Shown here: in pieces, positions 32,306 through 41,112 of the stretch
Position numbering within the stretch: the first letter of the stretch is position 1
Layout: the number at the start of each line of letters is the position of its first letter
Assembly: GCA_947471565.1 (NCBI GenBank)
Contig: CANIVT010000015.1
Location: forward strand, 1 to 60,547
Reading direction: 5' to 3'
From: Spartobacteria bacterium
GTDB lineage: Bacteria > Verrucomicrobiota > Verrucomicrobiia > Chthoniobacterales > UBA6821
Length of the DNA stretch: 60,547 nt
Program-made: the position numbers and the translations under genes
Notes under the pieces: generated by a model
Told to the model about the DNA's origin: nothing
Databases searched by the model: none
Seen by the model: the letters and a program-made list of their open reading frames with translations, nothing else

Positions 32306-35300
32306 GGGGCGACCGTCCCTTCGCGCTGTTTGATGGCGGCTGCCGTCCGTTCCAGCTTGGACCAGCGGACCCAACTTCCGCCAAGGGCTTTGAGGATGCA
32401 TTTCCAGACGACATACCCGAGCAGGGGGCGGTAGAGAAGCCTCATCGGCGCGCTCAGCCACGCGGTGCGCAGGGAGCGGCCAGCCAGCCAGAGCCCTGCG
32501 GCTGCGAGGATGGCGTCGAGAAGCAGGGAGGCCACGAAGTAGGGCCAGATGGCGATGCCGCGACCAAGCCACAAGGACCAGAGCACAAGCAGGTCGAGCA
32601 CGGGAGTGATCGCCACCACGGCGATCTGGAAGATCCAGACCGAGGGCAGCGCGAACCAACCGAGCCATCCCGATCCCTGGGCAAAGGTCAGGTCGCCGTG
32701 TTTCCAGAGGCATTGCAGCGTGCCGAAGGCCCATCGGAAGCGCTGGGAGAGGAGCGCCTTGACCGATTCCGGAGCCTCCGTGTCGGCGTAGGCCCTCGTG
32801 GCGAAGACCACCTTCCACCCCAGTCTGTGAAGCTGGAGGGTGAGGTCGGTGTCCTCGGCCAGCGTGTCATTGGTAATGGGCCCTGCCTCGTCAAGCGCTT
32901 GGCGGCGGAAAGCGCTCAACGCCCCTGGTGCGACGATGATACAGCCGAGGAAATCCTGAGCGCGGCGGTCGATCTCGAAGGCGGTCACGTATTCCAGATC
33001 CTGGAATCTGCCAAGCCATCGGCGGGTATTGCCCACACGGACATGACCGGAGACGGCGCCGACGTTGGGATCGGCAAGCGGCTCCACCAGGCTCCGGATC
33101 CCGTCCGGAGACACCATCGTGTCAGCGTCGATCATGACGATCGTGTCATGGGTTGCCGCGGAAAGCGCACGCTGGAGGGCCGAGGCCTTGCCCCCGTTGG
33201 ATTGTCGGAGGAAGAGGACGCGTGGTTCGGAGGCGGCGATGGCCTCCACGACGGCGGCTGTGCCGTCTTTGGATCCGTCATCCACGACGATGACCTGTAC
33301 CTCGGAGGGGTAATCGGAATCGAGCAGGTGCTGGATCGTGGAGGCGATCACCCTTTCCTCGTTGTAGGCCGCCAGCAGCACGCTTACGGGCGGAGTGAAA
33401 GTCTCCACAACCGGGATGGAGCGCTCACGGCGGAGATGGAGGATCGCGCAGGTGAGATGGAAGATCACCCTGCCGAGAGCCAGCAGAGTCACCACCAGAA
33501 GCAATGCCCAGGCCGTGGTTTCGAGGAAACGGAGGAAGGCGAATCCCTTGTAGACGTAGCGGGCCGCAAGAGGTTGGTTTTCCTCATTGAGCGGAGGCAT
33601 CACGGTCTCGGGGGTGAGGTCGATGATTCTGTTGAGAGGAGCGATTTCGTCACCTCGCTCGCGCAGGTAATCGATGATCCCCGGCAGGGCGGCGATGGTT
33701 TGGGATCGGTCGCCGCCTCCGTCGTGCAGGAGGATCACTGCTCCTCCCGCCGCACGCTGGGCCTTCACGCGCCGCAGGAGTGCGTCGGCGCCTGGTTTCT
33801 CCCAGTCGTCCGGGTCGATCGATTGCGTGACCGTCAGATAGCCGAGGTCGCGGGCCACGCGCAGGGCGCGCAGTTCTCCCGGTTCCACCGGGGTGCCGTC
33901 ACTGTTGTAGGGAGGCCTAAAATAGGCGGTGGAGCGTCCCGTGACCGCCTCGATGAGGCGTGTCGTGGCATTCAGCTCCAATTCGATCTGCTGATCACCG
34001 GCCTCGGCCAGATTCTGGTGGGTGTAGGAATGGTTGCCGATCTCGTGTCCCTCCCGGACGATCCGCTCTACGAGATCAGGGTAATGCTGGGCCTGCGTGC
34101 CGAGCACAAAGAAGGCGGCGGGTGCCTTTTTGTCACGGAGGATGTCGAGAATCCGCGGCGTCCACTTGGGATCGGGGCCATCATCGAAGGTCAGAGCAAC
34201 ACGATGGGGGCCTGGATCACCCTGACGGGTGATGCTCTCGGGCACAGGGAACTTCACAAACCGCTCGGTCAGATCGTTGTTCACGTCCTTGAGTTGACGG
34301 TCTCCGGGCTTTGATTCCTCGCCGACTGAAATGAAGTCACCGCTCCCGGTGGAGGCGATCTGCTCGTCGAGGGAGATCCGGGAGAGGGCCTTGAGTTCAG
34401 CCGCGCTCATCGGCTTGGCTGGATCACGCCTTAGAACATCCCAGACGGCAGGATCTTCCGAGCCAAGGCGGTTCAGAGCGATACCTCCAGGGTGGAAGGG
34501 TGCGGCGAGCCGGAGCTCGTTGGCGAGCGTGACCGCATCGAGGAACCAGACCTCGTGTTCCTGATTCTGCCCGGCACCGCCCAGATAGTTGAAATGAGGG
34601 GAGTCCTGCTCGGAATTGACGGTGGCGGGATCGACCCCGGCCGCTGCCGCACGGGCCATCACGTCGGTGAAAGCGATCTGCTCCACGGTCTTGTTATCCT
34701 TCCTCCAGTCATAGCCATAGGCACCCAAGCCGATCACCCATTGTTCGGGATCACCATAGAGCATCATCGTGCTGAGCCATCCCTGAAACCACTCGTTGCT
34801 GGCGAGCGGCCCCGGATCTTCCGGCTCCGAGTTTTCGTCGTGGAGGGTGGCGACCATCCGATCACAACATTCCGCGACAGCCTCCATGTCGAAGGCATCG
34901 AAGTCGTTGCCTGTAGGAACCGAGAACCAAAGTTGCTTGCCGGCGGCATGGAGGCGTGCGGAGAGTTCCCGGAGCAGGACGGACGTCGCGGCCTTGTTGC
35001 CCGGGTCGAGTTGACTCCACTCCACAAGCAGTCCGGCTGCGCCGGACGGAAGACGCGAGATGAGCTTGTCTAGGAAGGCCTTGCGATCCGATGGCGATCC
35101 ATTGGCCAAAGACTCGATCGCCTCGGGTTGCCATTCGTCACCGTCGAGATTCCGCAGGATCGGCAGGAAACTGATTCCCTTGCGGACACAAAGCATCCGA
35201 ACCTTCTCGGCTGCTTCCTCCTGCAACTCCGATTTCACCCCGGTGAGCGTGAACCAATCGGTTGCCACATGGGTCAGCTCCGCGGAATGCCGTTCCAGCG

Positions 35301-35637
35301 ACAAGACAGATGAGGGATCCCATTCGGAGACGAATCCGAGCACGATGTTGGCTGTCTGGGGCGCCCCGGCCTTTTTGACACCGGCTGAGGTGCGGACACG
35401 CCTCCAATCATCCTTGAGGTCGCGGCGCGGTGCATTGGCCGACGGGAGGGCCCTGAATCGGGCGTGAAAATCGCGGACGACCGAGGGGAGGTTCAACTGC
35501 GGCAGGATCAGCAGACCCGCGAAGAAGTAGGCGGTGGCGCCCAGCAGGGAAATGATCGCAACGACCGTGACTAGCTGGAGGATGCGACGACGGATGCCCT
35601 TGGGGTCGGCGAAGATACTTTGCTCAGGATCGCTCAC
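32302..35637 (-). CDS. GH18-like/polysaccharide deacetylase/GT2 fusion
   Basis: A 1111-residue, three-module enzyme. After one transmembrane helix (about 19-41) comes a GH18/YaaH-like barrel domain (about 95-400), a NodB-type carbohydrate esterase (about 485-690; TFDDGPDPKWTPRIL, HSYTHQNL, FRPPYNSDG) and, after another helix, a processive GT2 (about 755-990) with VVDDGS, MIDADTMV, EDTDL and QRFRW, followed by further membrane segments. The layout suggests synthesis, deacetylation and remodelling of a beta-linked amino-sugar polymer in one polypeptide. The start codon is GTG. The GH26 partner is coupled downstream. Product identity is inferred. Confidence 0.85.
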   Translation of the reverse strand: MSDPEQSIFADPKGIRRRILQLVTVVAIISLLGATAYFFAGLLILPQLNLPSVVRDFHARFRALPSANAPRRDLKDDWRRVRTSAGVKKAGAPQTANIVLGFVSEWDPSSVLSLERHSAELTHVATDWFTLTGVKSELQEEAAEKVRMLCVRKGISFLPILRNLDGDEWQPEAIESLANGSPSDRKAFLDKLISRLPSGAAGLLVEWSQLDPGNKAATSVLLRELSARLHAAGKQLWFSVPTGNDFDAFDMEAVAECCDRMVATLHDENSEPEDPGPLASNEWFQGWLSTMMLYGDPEQWVIGLGAYGYDWRKDNKTVEQIAFTDVMARAAAAGVDPATVNSEQDSPHFNYLGGAGQNQEHEVWFLDAVTLANELRLAAPFHPGGIALNRLGSEDPAVWDVLRRDPAKPMSAAELKALSRISLDEQIASTGSGDFISVGEESKPGDRQLKDVNNDLTERFVKFPVPESITRQGDPGPHRVALTFDDGPDPKWTPRILDILRDKKAPAAFFVLGTQAQHYPDLVERIVREGHEIGNHSYTHQNLAEAGDQQIELELNATTRLIEAVTGRSTAYFRPPYNSDGTPVEPGELRALRVARDLGYLTVTQSIDPDDWEKPGADALLRRVKAQRAAGGAVILLHDGGGDRSQTIAALPGIIDYLRERGDEIAPLNRIIDLTPETVMPPLNEENQPLAARYVYKGFAFLRFLETTAWALLLVVTLLALGRVIFHLTCAILHLRRERSIPVVETFTPPVSVLLAAYNEERVIASTIQHLLDSDYPSEVQVIVVDDGSKDGTAAVVEAIAASEPRVLFLRQSNGGKASALQRALSAATHDTIVMIDADTMVSPDGIRSLVEPLADPNVGAVSGHVRVGNTRRWLGRFQDLEYVTAFEIDRRAQDFLGCIIVAPGALSAFRRQALDEAGPITNDTLAEDTDLTLQLHRLGWKVVFATRAYADTEAPESVKALLSQRFRWAFGTLQCLWKHGDLTFAQGSGWLGWFALPSVWIFQIAVVAITPVLDLLVLWSLWLGRGIAIWPYFVASLLLDAILAAAGLWLAGRSLRTAWLSAPMRLLYRPLLGYVVWKCILKALGGSWVRWSKLERTAAAIKQREGTVAP

Positions 35638-35691
35638 GGGTGTTTGAGGAGGGCTCGGGATTTTGGCGGATAGCTGTGTTGGCCTGCGGTC

Positions 35692-35710
35692 GCCGTAGGA
35701 TTACTACGGC
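35692..35710. other. Hairpin GCCGTAG-GATTA-CTACGGC
   Basis: A perfect seven-base-pair stem with a five-base loop, set within a longer imperfect GGC/GCC-flanked region, in the leader of the polysaccharide synthase gene and 55 bases before its GTG. It might be a regulatory hairpin of that transcript or the terminator of the AT-rich ORF to its right. No U-run follows on the minus strand. Confidence 0.4.
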
Positions 35711-35751
35711 TTCCCTTGGCCGCCTTGCTCTCCATCCAAACTTCCAAGCCA

Positions 35752-36042
35752 TTAAATACCGTTTTTATGGAGGCGCTTTGCTTTGATGATGCGGAAGGAG
35801 CCAATCAAAACCGGGAACACTAGAATAGGCATGCACACCACCAAATTGAGGTAGAAAGCGGAGTGACTTAGATGGCTATTGAAAAGAATCCAGATTGAAA
35901 CTACCCCGAACCCAATAATCCCATACAGACAGCTTTTTAGGTGGCTAAGACGGCAAGTAGATAAATACCAAAGCCCAGAAACAAGGATTCCAAGATAAAC
36001 AATGCTAGGCAGTAAAACCAACCAGGTGGAAGTGACTTGCAT
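35752..36042 (-). CDS. AT-rich small membrane protein, unknown
   Basis: A 96-residue ORF with three hydrophobic segments (about 6-26, 35-54, 62-83) and a basic end (KAKRLHKNG). No family is recognised. Codon usage is clearly AT-richer than in neighbouring genes (many aaa, att, ttt, aat codons), and the AT-rich tract spans roughly 35740-36130, suggesting recent acquisition. No SD is visible before the ATG. It sits between the polysaccharide operon and folA on the same strand; whether it is expressed cannot be judged. Confidence 0.45.
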   Translation of the reverse strand: MQVTSTWLVLLPSIVYLGILVSGLWYLSTCRLSHLKSCLYGIIGFGVVSIWILFNSHLSHSAFYLNLVVCMPILVFPVLIGSFRIIKAKRLHKNGI

Positions 36043-36103
36043 GGCAACAAATGTCTAAAGGCATCTTTCTAAACTTAAAAGTTAATACCCATGCACATCG
36101 GAA

Positions 36104-36562
36104 TCACCGTGAGCGCCGATATTTCCAAATAGCAAAATCCGTCGTCTCCAGAACCTTGGTGCCTGCATCGAACTCGGACTCGAACTCAGGGAAGCGGGTG
36201 TCGCCTTCGATAGTGCGCGGGACTTTGGTGACGTAGAGTTCCTGCACTCTGGGGAGGAGGAGTCGGTAGATCTCTTCGCCGCCGATGACGAAGAGGTCAT
36301 GACCATCGGCGGGCTCTTTCAGATCGTCGAGCGAACGGATCACGGTGACTCCCGGGGTCTCTGGCATGGTGCGGGACAAGACGATGTTCTCACGACCCGG
36401 GAGCGGCTTGCCGATCGATGCGTACGTTTTCCGCCCCATCAGGATGGCATGGCCCATGGTGGTGGCCTTGAAGAATTTGAAATCCTCGGGCAGGTGCCAC
36501 GGGATCGTGCCGGCATTACCGATCACTCGATTCTCCGCCATGGCGACGATGGCTTTTATCAT
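36104..36562 (-). CDS. folA: Dihydrofolate reductase
   Basis: Reduces dihydrofolate to tetrahydrofolate with NADPH; trimethoprim target. The 152-residue protein begins MIKAIVAMAENRVIGNAGTI and has the active-site strand IPWHLPEDFKFFK (with the conserved acidic residue E26), the NADPH-binding MGRKTYASIGKPLPGR and VIGGEEIY. It lies downstream of thyA on the same strand, the usual thyA-folA pairing, with a family A repeat pair in the 178-base gap between them. Confidence 0.95.
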   Translation of the reverse strand: MIKAIVAMAENRVIGNAGTIPWHLPEDFKFFKATTMGHAILMGRKTYASIGKPLPGRENIVLSRTMPETPGVTVIRSLDDLKEPADGHDLFVIGGEEIYRLLLPRVQELYVTKVPRTIEGDTRFPEFESEFDAGTKVLETTDFAIWKYRRSR

Positions 36563-36590
36563 TTGCAGGAAAAGCTGGTCTGATTGATAT

Positions 36591-36674
36591 CCCGCAGAGG
36601 CGCAGAGGCGCGGAGGAAGGAAATAATAGAAACATTTTTAAAACCCCTCTCTGCGCCTCTGCGCCTCTGCGCGA
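36591..36674. repeat. Family A inverted pair between thyA and folA
   Basis: Left arm 36591-36615 (units CGCAGAGG, CGCAGAGG, CGCGGAG) and right arm 36646-36674 (inverted) are only 30 bases apart, so the whole could fold into one long hairpin with an AT-rich loop. It separates the thyA stop from the folA start. Apparent reading frames through it only translate the repeat. Confidence 0.85.
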
Positions 36675-36740
36675 GATCTTCCGATACCTTTCTTCCTGAG
36701 TTCCTGAGTTCCATATTAAAATCCCTGCAGTCTTCAGCCT

Positions 36741-37535
36741 TCACACAGCGATCGGGGCCTTGATCGCGGGATGGGGGTCATAACCTTCCAGCGTGAAGTC
36801 TTCGAAGCGAAAATCCTCCAGCGTTGTCACCGCCGGGTTGAGCAGCATGCGCGGGAGAGGGCGTGGTTCGCGGGAGAGTTGTTCCCGCGCCTGCTCGAGA
36901 TGGTTCACGTAGAGGTGGAGGTCACCGAAGGTGTGGATGAACTCCTTGGCCTGCAGGCCGCAGACCTGCGCGATCATCATCGTGAGGAGGGCATAGGAGG
37001 CGATATTGAAGGGGACACCTAGAAAAAGATCCGCGCTGCGCTGGTAGAGCTGGCAGCTGAGTTCGCCGTTGGCCACGTAGAACTGAACAAGGGCGTGGCA
37101 GGGAGCCAGCGCCATCTTGTCGATCTCGCCGGGATTCCATGCACTGACGATGTGTCGGCGGCTATCGGGATTCTTTTTCAGATCCTCAACGACACGCGCA
37201 ATCTGGTCGACAGTGCCTCCCTCCGGGGTGCGCCAGCGGCGCCACTGGGCACCGTAGACGGGGCCGAGGTCGCCATTGGCATCGGCCCACTCGTCCCAGA
37301 TGGTGACGCCGTTTTCCTTGAGGTAGCCGATGTTGGTGTCCCCTTTGAGGAACCAGAGGAGCTCGTGGATGATGGAGCGGAGATGGAGCTTCTTTGTAGT
37401 GAGGAGCGGAAAGCTTTCCCTCAGGTCGAATCGCTCCTGAGCTCCGAAGACTGAGAGCGTCCCTGTGCCGGTGCGATCCTCCTTCCTGGTCCCGTGGTCG
37501 AGGACGAGCCGGAGTAGCCGATGATACGCGAGCAT
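36741..37535 (-). CDS. thyA: Thymidylate synthase
   Basis: Methylates dUMP with methylene-tetrahydrofolate, producing dTMP and dihydrofolate. The 264-residue length equals the E. coli enzyme. The catalytic cysteine C146 is in [10 protein letters not shown]; the dUMP-binding [20 protein letters not shown] and the C-terminal [10 protein letters not shown] are intact. An upstream region on the minus strand leads to hisI (36 bases away); downstream is folA, which regenerates the cofactor. Confidence 0.96.
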   Translation of the reverse strand: MLAYHRLLRLVLDHGTRKEDRTGTGTLSVFGAQERFDLRESFPLLTTKKLHLRSIIHELLWFLKGDTNIGYLKENGVTIWDEWADANGDLGPVYGAQWRRWRTPEGGTVDQIARVVEDLKKNPDSRRHIVSAWNPGEIDKMALAPCHALVQFYVANGELSCQLYQRSADLFLGVPFNIASYALLTMMIAQVCGLQAKEFIHTFGDLHLYVNHLEQAREQLSREPRPLPRMLLNPAVTTLEDFRFEDFTLEGYDPHPAIKAPIAV

Positions 37536-37571
37536 GCGGTTTGTTCCCCGGTTGGTCGGATCAGCCCCTGA

Positions 37572-37958
37572 TCAGCCTTTATAGACGCTGTCGGGGTTGA
37601 AGAGAGGCTCCTCTTCAGGAGGCAGGTCGTTACCCTGAGCATCGAGCGGCGTGTAGAAGCAGCTGGCAAAGCCTGTGTGGCAGGCGCCGCCTACCTGTTC
37701 GACCTCGAAAAGGAGCGTGTCACGATCGCAGTCAACGAACCAGCGGAGGATCTTCTGCGTGTGTCCACTCGATTCGCCCTTCTTCCAGAGCTTCTTGCGG
37801 GAGCGGCTCCAGTAGTGCATGTAGCCGCTCTCGACGGAGTGCTTGAGGGAGTCCTCGTTCATCCAGGCCATCATGAGGACCCGGCCGCCGCGCTCGGCGG
37901 TCTCCTGAACAATTGCCGGGATGAGTCCCCGGTCATCAAATTTGAGGTTCAACTGCAT
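37572..37958 (-). CDS. hisI: Phosphoribosyl-AMP cyclohydrolase
   Basis: Opens the purine ring of phosphoribosyl-AMP in histidine synthesis. The 128-residue single-domain form (no HisE fusion) has LKFDDRGLIPAIVQE, MMAWMNEDSL, GYMHYWSRSRKKLWKKGESSGH (by position about 45-67) and the metal-binding cysteines of FVDCDRDTLLFEVEQVGGACHTG. ATG 37958 (MQLNLKFDD) fits the family start; ATG 38006 gives sixteen further residues and cannot be excluded. It lies 36 bases upstream of thyA on the same strand and faces away from the roadblock gene. Confidence 0.94.
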   Translation of the reverse strand: MQLNLKFDDRGLIPAIVQETAERGGRVLMMAWMNEDSLKHSVESGYMHYWSRSRKKLWKKGESSGHTQKILRWFVDCDRDTLLFEVEQVGGACHTGFASCFYTPLDAQGNDLPPEEEPLFNPDSVYKG

Positions 37959-38045
37959 CCGATCATTTCGGATCCGGGAGGCTCGCTGGGCAAGAAGATT
38001 CGCCATTGCGGGCGGGGTCCCGATGCGGAAGGATCATTGCTCCGC

Positions 38046-39188
38046 ATGGCTCCCGTCACGACACCCCGCTACCGCTACCGCGAGGAGGCTCCCGAGGTTA
38101 TCTCAGTGGCCGCAGGAGAGCTGGTCGCGCGACTGCCCGTGGAACTACGCGGGGAGGAGTTTCCGGAGGGTCGCCTGATCGACCTGCCCTGCTCCGAAAT
38201 CCTGCAAGGAAATGTTCCCGGGATCAGTCTTGGTCGTCTCGGTGAGCTGGCCTCCGGGCTCGTCCGTATTCCCGAGGGTCGAGACCAAGCTGAGAGGATT
38301 ATCCTGCCTCCCGGATGGATCGCCCTGCACTTCCGCATGGTGACCAGACGCGAGGAACTCCCATCGGAGCCAGAAAAGGAGAAGACCTCCGCTCTCATCG
38401 AACCCCTTGTCATCCATGAGGTGGCCGAAACAGCCACGACTGCTTCTCCCAAGAAGGAGGTTGCGGTGCTGGAAGTTGAACCGGTGGCCGAAGCCGCCCG
38501 GGGAAACGAGGGAGTTTCGATCACGCCGGTGGAATTCAAGGAAGAGCCCAAGGATGAGCCTCTAGCCGCACCGAAAAAGGGGTTCTTTTCCTCCCTGCCT
38601 ATTTTCCGCCGCACCTCGGTTTCGGAAAAACCCCCGGCACCTACGCCTGCTTCACCCGATCACTCCGAGCCGGTGAAGCTGCCTTCTGCTTTCCCGGCGA
38701 ACAAGGAACTCGTTCCTGTCGCACCCGCGCTGGAGCGGCTTTGGAAGATTGACCCGCATGATGAGCTGGCCGACGGCTCCTCTTTGCAGGCCCTCTTCAT
38801 GACCGACGAGAAGCTCACGCTCGAGAGGGTTGTTTCCAAGGCAGGAGAGCTTCCCGGTCTGGACGCCTGCGTCCTGGCCCACGGCGACCGGGTGATCTGC
38901 GCTTCCAAGGCCCCTGCCGATACCGACCTTCAGACTCTTAGCGGCCAGGCGATGACGATGCTCTCCCAGATCCGCGACTCCTCCGAGAAGATGGGTCTCG
39001 GGGCCGTTCCCGCCGTAACCCTCCATGCTGACCGCGGCGTCGTGAGCTTCCTGCACCGGGGGGAGCTCTGCCTGCTCGTCCTCCACTCCGATCGCGGATT
39101 CGTCCCCGGGGTACGCGAACGGCTTCAGGAAATGTTGGGCCACCTCTCGGAGGCTCGCCCGGCACTCCCGCCAGCCCCCGCTCCCTGA
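38046..39188 (+). CDS. Roadblock/LC7-domain protein
   Basis: A 380-residue cytoplasmic protein. The N-terminal part (about 1-110) has a repeated short pattern (LPVELRGEEFPEGRLIDLPCSEI); the middle (about 110-245) is Pro/Glu/Lys-rich and probably disordered; the C-terminus (about 255-370) resembles a Roadblock/LC7 (MglB-like) domain: LERVVSKAGELPGLDACVLAHGDRVICAS, read by position, and a final amphipathic helix. Roadblock proteins act on small Ras-like GTPases or as scaffolds; no MglA-like GTPase is nearby. ATG 38046 is chosen; the frame is open upstream over hisI. dnaX follows after 53 bases. Confidence 0.7.
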   Translation: MAPVTTPRYRYREEAPEVISVAAGELVARLPVELRGEEFPEGRLIDLPCSEILQGNVPGISLGRLGELASGLVRIPEGRDQAERIILPPGWIALHFRMVTRREELPSEPEKEKTSALIEPLVIHEVAETATTASPKKEVAVLEVEPVAEAARGNEGVSITPVEFKEEPKDEPLAAPKKGFFSSLPIFRRTSVSEKPPAPTPASPDHSEPVKLPSAFPANKELVPVAPALERLWKIDPHDELADGSSLQALFMTDEKLTLERVVSKAGELPGLDACVLAHGDRVICASKAPADTDLQTLSGQAMTMLSQIRDSSEKMGLGAVPAVTLHADRGVVSFLHRGELCLLVLHSDRGFVPGVRERLQEMLGHLSEARPALPPAPAP

Positions 39189-39241
39189 GGCTATCGTCAC
39201 CCCTCGACTTTCACCGCAGCCCTCCCTAAATTTCGGATCCC

Positions 39242-41086
39242 GTGAGCTACCGCGTCTTCGCCCGCAAATACCGCCCCCAGCGCTTCGAGGAGGTTGTGGG
39301 GCAGGAGCATATTACCCGGACGCTCCAGAACGCCATCACCGGCAAGCGTCTCGCCCAGGCCTATCTCTTTGTCGGCCCGCGCGGCGTCGGCAAGACTTCC
39401 TCCGCCCGGATCCTGGCCAAGGCCCTCAACTGCCTGGCCAACAAGGGGGAGCCGACGGATAACCCCTGCGGCTTCTGCGACGCCTGCGTGGAGATCGCCG
39501 AGGGGCGCAGCCTCGATGTCATCGAAATCGACGGCGCCAGCAACAACAGCGTCGAGAGCGTCCGCACCCTGCGCGAGAACGCCGCCTACGCCCCCGCGCG
39601 CGGGCCCTTCAAGGTCTACCTGATCGACGAGGTGCACATGCTCTCGACCGCGGCTTTCAACGCCCTTCTCAAGACGCTCGAGGAGCCTCCCGAGCATGTG
39701 AAGTTCCTCTTCGCCACCACCGAGGCGCAGAAGGTGCCCGCCACGATCCTGAGCCGCTGCCAGCGCTTCGATCTCCGCCGCCTCACGCCGGAGCTGATTG
39801 CGGGACACCTGCTTCATATCGCCGAGAATGAGAAGATCGTGCTCGATCCCGCCGCCGCGGCCGCCATTGCGCGTGGTGCAGACGGGGCGATGCGCGACGC
39901 AGAGTCGATGCTCGACCAGGTGGTCGCGTTTTGCGGGAACACCATCACTTCCGCCGATGTGCAGAGCGTCTTCGGGTTCACGCCCCGCGAAACGGTACTC
40001 GAACTCGCCGCCGCGCTCCTCGCCCTTGATACGACGGGAGCCTTGGCTGTCGTCAAGGAACAGGCCGAGGCAGGCAAGGATCTCGCTCGGCTTCTCGGCG
40101 ATCTGGTGGGACTGCTCCGCGACATCCTCATCGGCAAGGTGCATCCCCCGCAGGAGCCCTCCGACGAATCGCAACTCGGGGAATCCGTTACCCAGGAAAA
40201 GCTGCTTGTCCTGCTCGATCATTTCGGAGAGTCGGAGGGACGCCTCCGCTGGGCCACCGACAAGAAGCTCCAGCTCGACGTCGCCCTCATCAAGGGCATC
40301 CATCTGCTCGGCGAGGCGAGCCTCTCCGATGTGCTCGATGCGCTGAGTGCACTACGCGGCGGCGCTCCTCTCCCCGAGCGATCCGTGGCGCGACCTTCGT
40401 TCCAGCGCCCCCCGTCTTCAGCGGCTCCAGTGGCTCAGGCGACTTCAGCGGCGGGTCCTGTGTCACCCAAAGTGACACCGCTTCCAGCGGCCACCACACG
40501 CCCTGAGCCTCCCAAGGTGGAATCAAAACCCGCCCCAGCTCCAGCTCCTAAGGTGGAAGCCCCAGTCGAACCGCCAGCCTCCCCATCACCTATCCCCGAT
40601 GCCCCGGCTTCCAGCTCTTCCGACCCCTGGAGCGTGGTCGCCAACCAGCTCTCGACGGATTCGCCGTTGAAGTTCGGATGGACCGAGGACGGGAAATTCA
40701 TCGAGCAGATTGGGAACGCGGTTCTCGTCGAATTTCCTCCCTCGATGGAGCATCAGACCAAGACGCTTTTCTGGCCCCAGGCAGTGAAGAAGATCGAGGA
40801 ACAGCTCTCGGCACTGATCGGGGGCAAGGTTACCTTCGAATACCGATTCACCGGCGAGGAGCCGCCCGCCCCACCCGAGCCCGAGCCGGTTGCTGCTCCC
40901 CAGCCCAAAGCGTCCACGTCAGCCCCAAAACCTAAATTCGGGGAGCCTGCGGCCAAAGTCGCCGAACCAGCCGTCCCCGCCATCAGTCCCGAGGAACTGG
41001 AGGCCTTCAAGAACGATCCACTGATCAAAAAGGCGCTGGAGATCTTCAAGGCGGAGATCCTCCTCGATCCTCCCAAGCCCGCCTGA
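39242..41086 (+). CDS. dnaX: DNA polymerase III subunits gamma and tau
   Basis: Clamp-loader ATPase. The 614-residue protein starts (GTG) with SYRVFARKYRPQRFEEVVGQ, has Walker A GPRGVGKT at 45-52, a zinc module with C64, C76, C79 and C82, DEVHMLS and the sensor TTEAQKVPATILSRCQRF. Residues about 380-470 form a Pro/Ala-rich linker; the C-terminal tau region follows, ending FKNDPLIKKALEIFKAEIL. I saw no slippery heptamer clear enough to claim a gamma/tau frameshift. ybaB follows after 26 bases, the common dnaX-ybaB order; recR is absent here. Confidence 0.95.
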   Translation: MSYRVFARKYRPQRFEEVVGQEHITRTLQNAITGKRLAQAYLFVGPRGVGKTSSARILAKALNCLANKGEPTDNPCGFCDACVEIAEGRSLDVIEIDGASNNSVESVRTLRENAAYAPARGPFKVYLIDEVHMLSTAAFNALLKTLEEPPEHVKFLFATTEAQKVPATILSRCQRFDLRRLTPELIAGHLLHIAENEKIVLDPAAAAAIARGADGAMRDAESMLDQVVAFCGNTITSADVQSVFGFTPRETVLELAAALLALDTTGALAVVKEQAEAGKDLARLLGDLVGLLRDILIGKVHPPQEPSDESQLGESVTQEKLLVLLDHFGESEGRLRWATDKKLQLDVALIKGIHLLGEASLSDVLDALSALRGGAPLPERSVARPSFQRPPSSAAPVAQATSAAGPVSPKVTPLPAATTRPEPPKVESKPAPAPAPKVEAPVEPPASPSPIPDAPASSSSDPWSVVANQLSTDSPLKFGWTEDGKFIEQIGNAVLVEFPPSMEHQTKTLFWPQAVKKIEEQLSALIGGKVTFEYRFTGEEPPAPPEPEPVAAPQPKASTSAPKPKFGEPAAKVAEPAVPAISPEELEAFKNDPLIKKALEIFKAEILLDPPKPA

Positions 41087-41112
41087 CCTGTTTTTCCAAC
41101 CCAACCAATCCC

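Noticed and set aside
32306-32818. The upstream part of the frame containing the GH26-like gene
   Set aside because: It overlaps the glycosyltransferase C-terminus in another frame; the signal peptide fixes the start at 32305.
32698-34314. A 538-codon plus-strand frame opposite the glycosyltransferase
   Set aside because: Long antisense frames are common in GC-rich coding DNA; the minus-strand protein has three recognisable enzyme domains.
36559-36744. A 61-codon frame between thyA and folA
   Set aside because: Its C-terminal half is only a translation of the family A repeat.
39197-40303. A 368-codon minus-strand frame opposite dnaX
   Set aside because: Antisense shadow of an unambiguous dnaX.
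39242-41086. Programmed frameshift in dnaX giving gamma
   Set aside because: No convincing A-rich slippery heptamer with a following stem was seen at the linker region.
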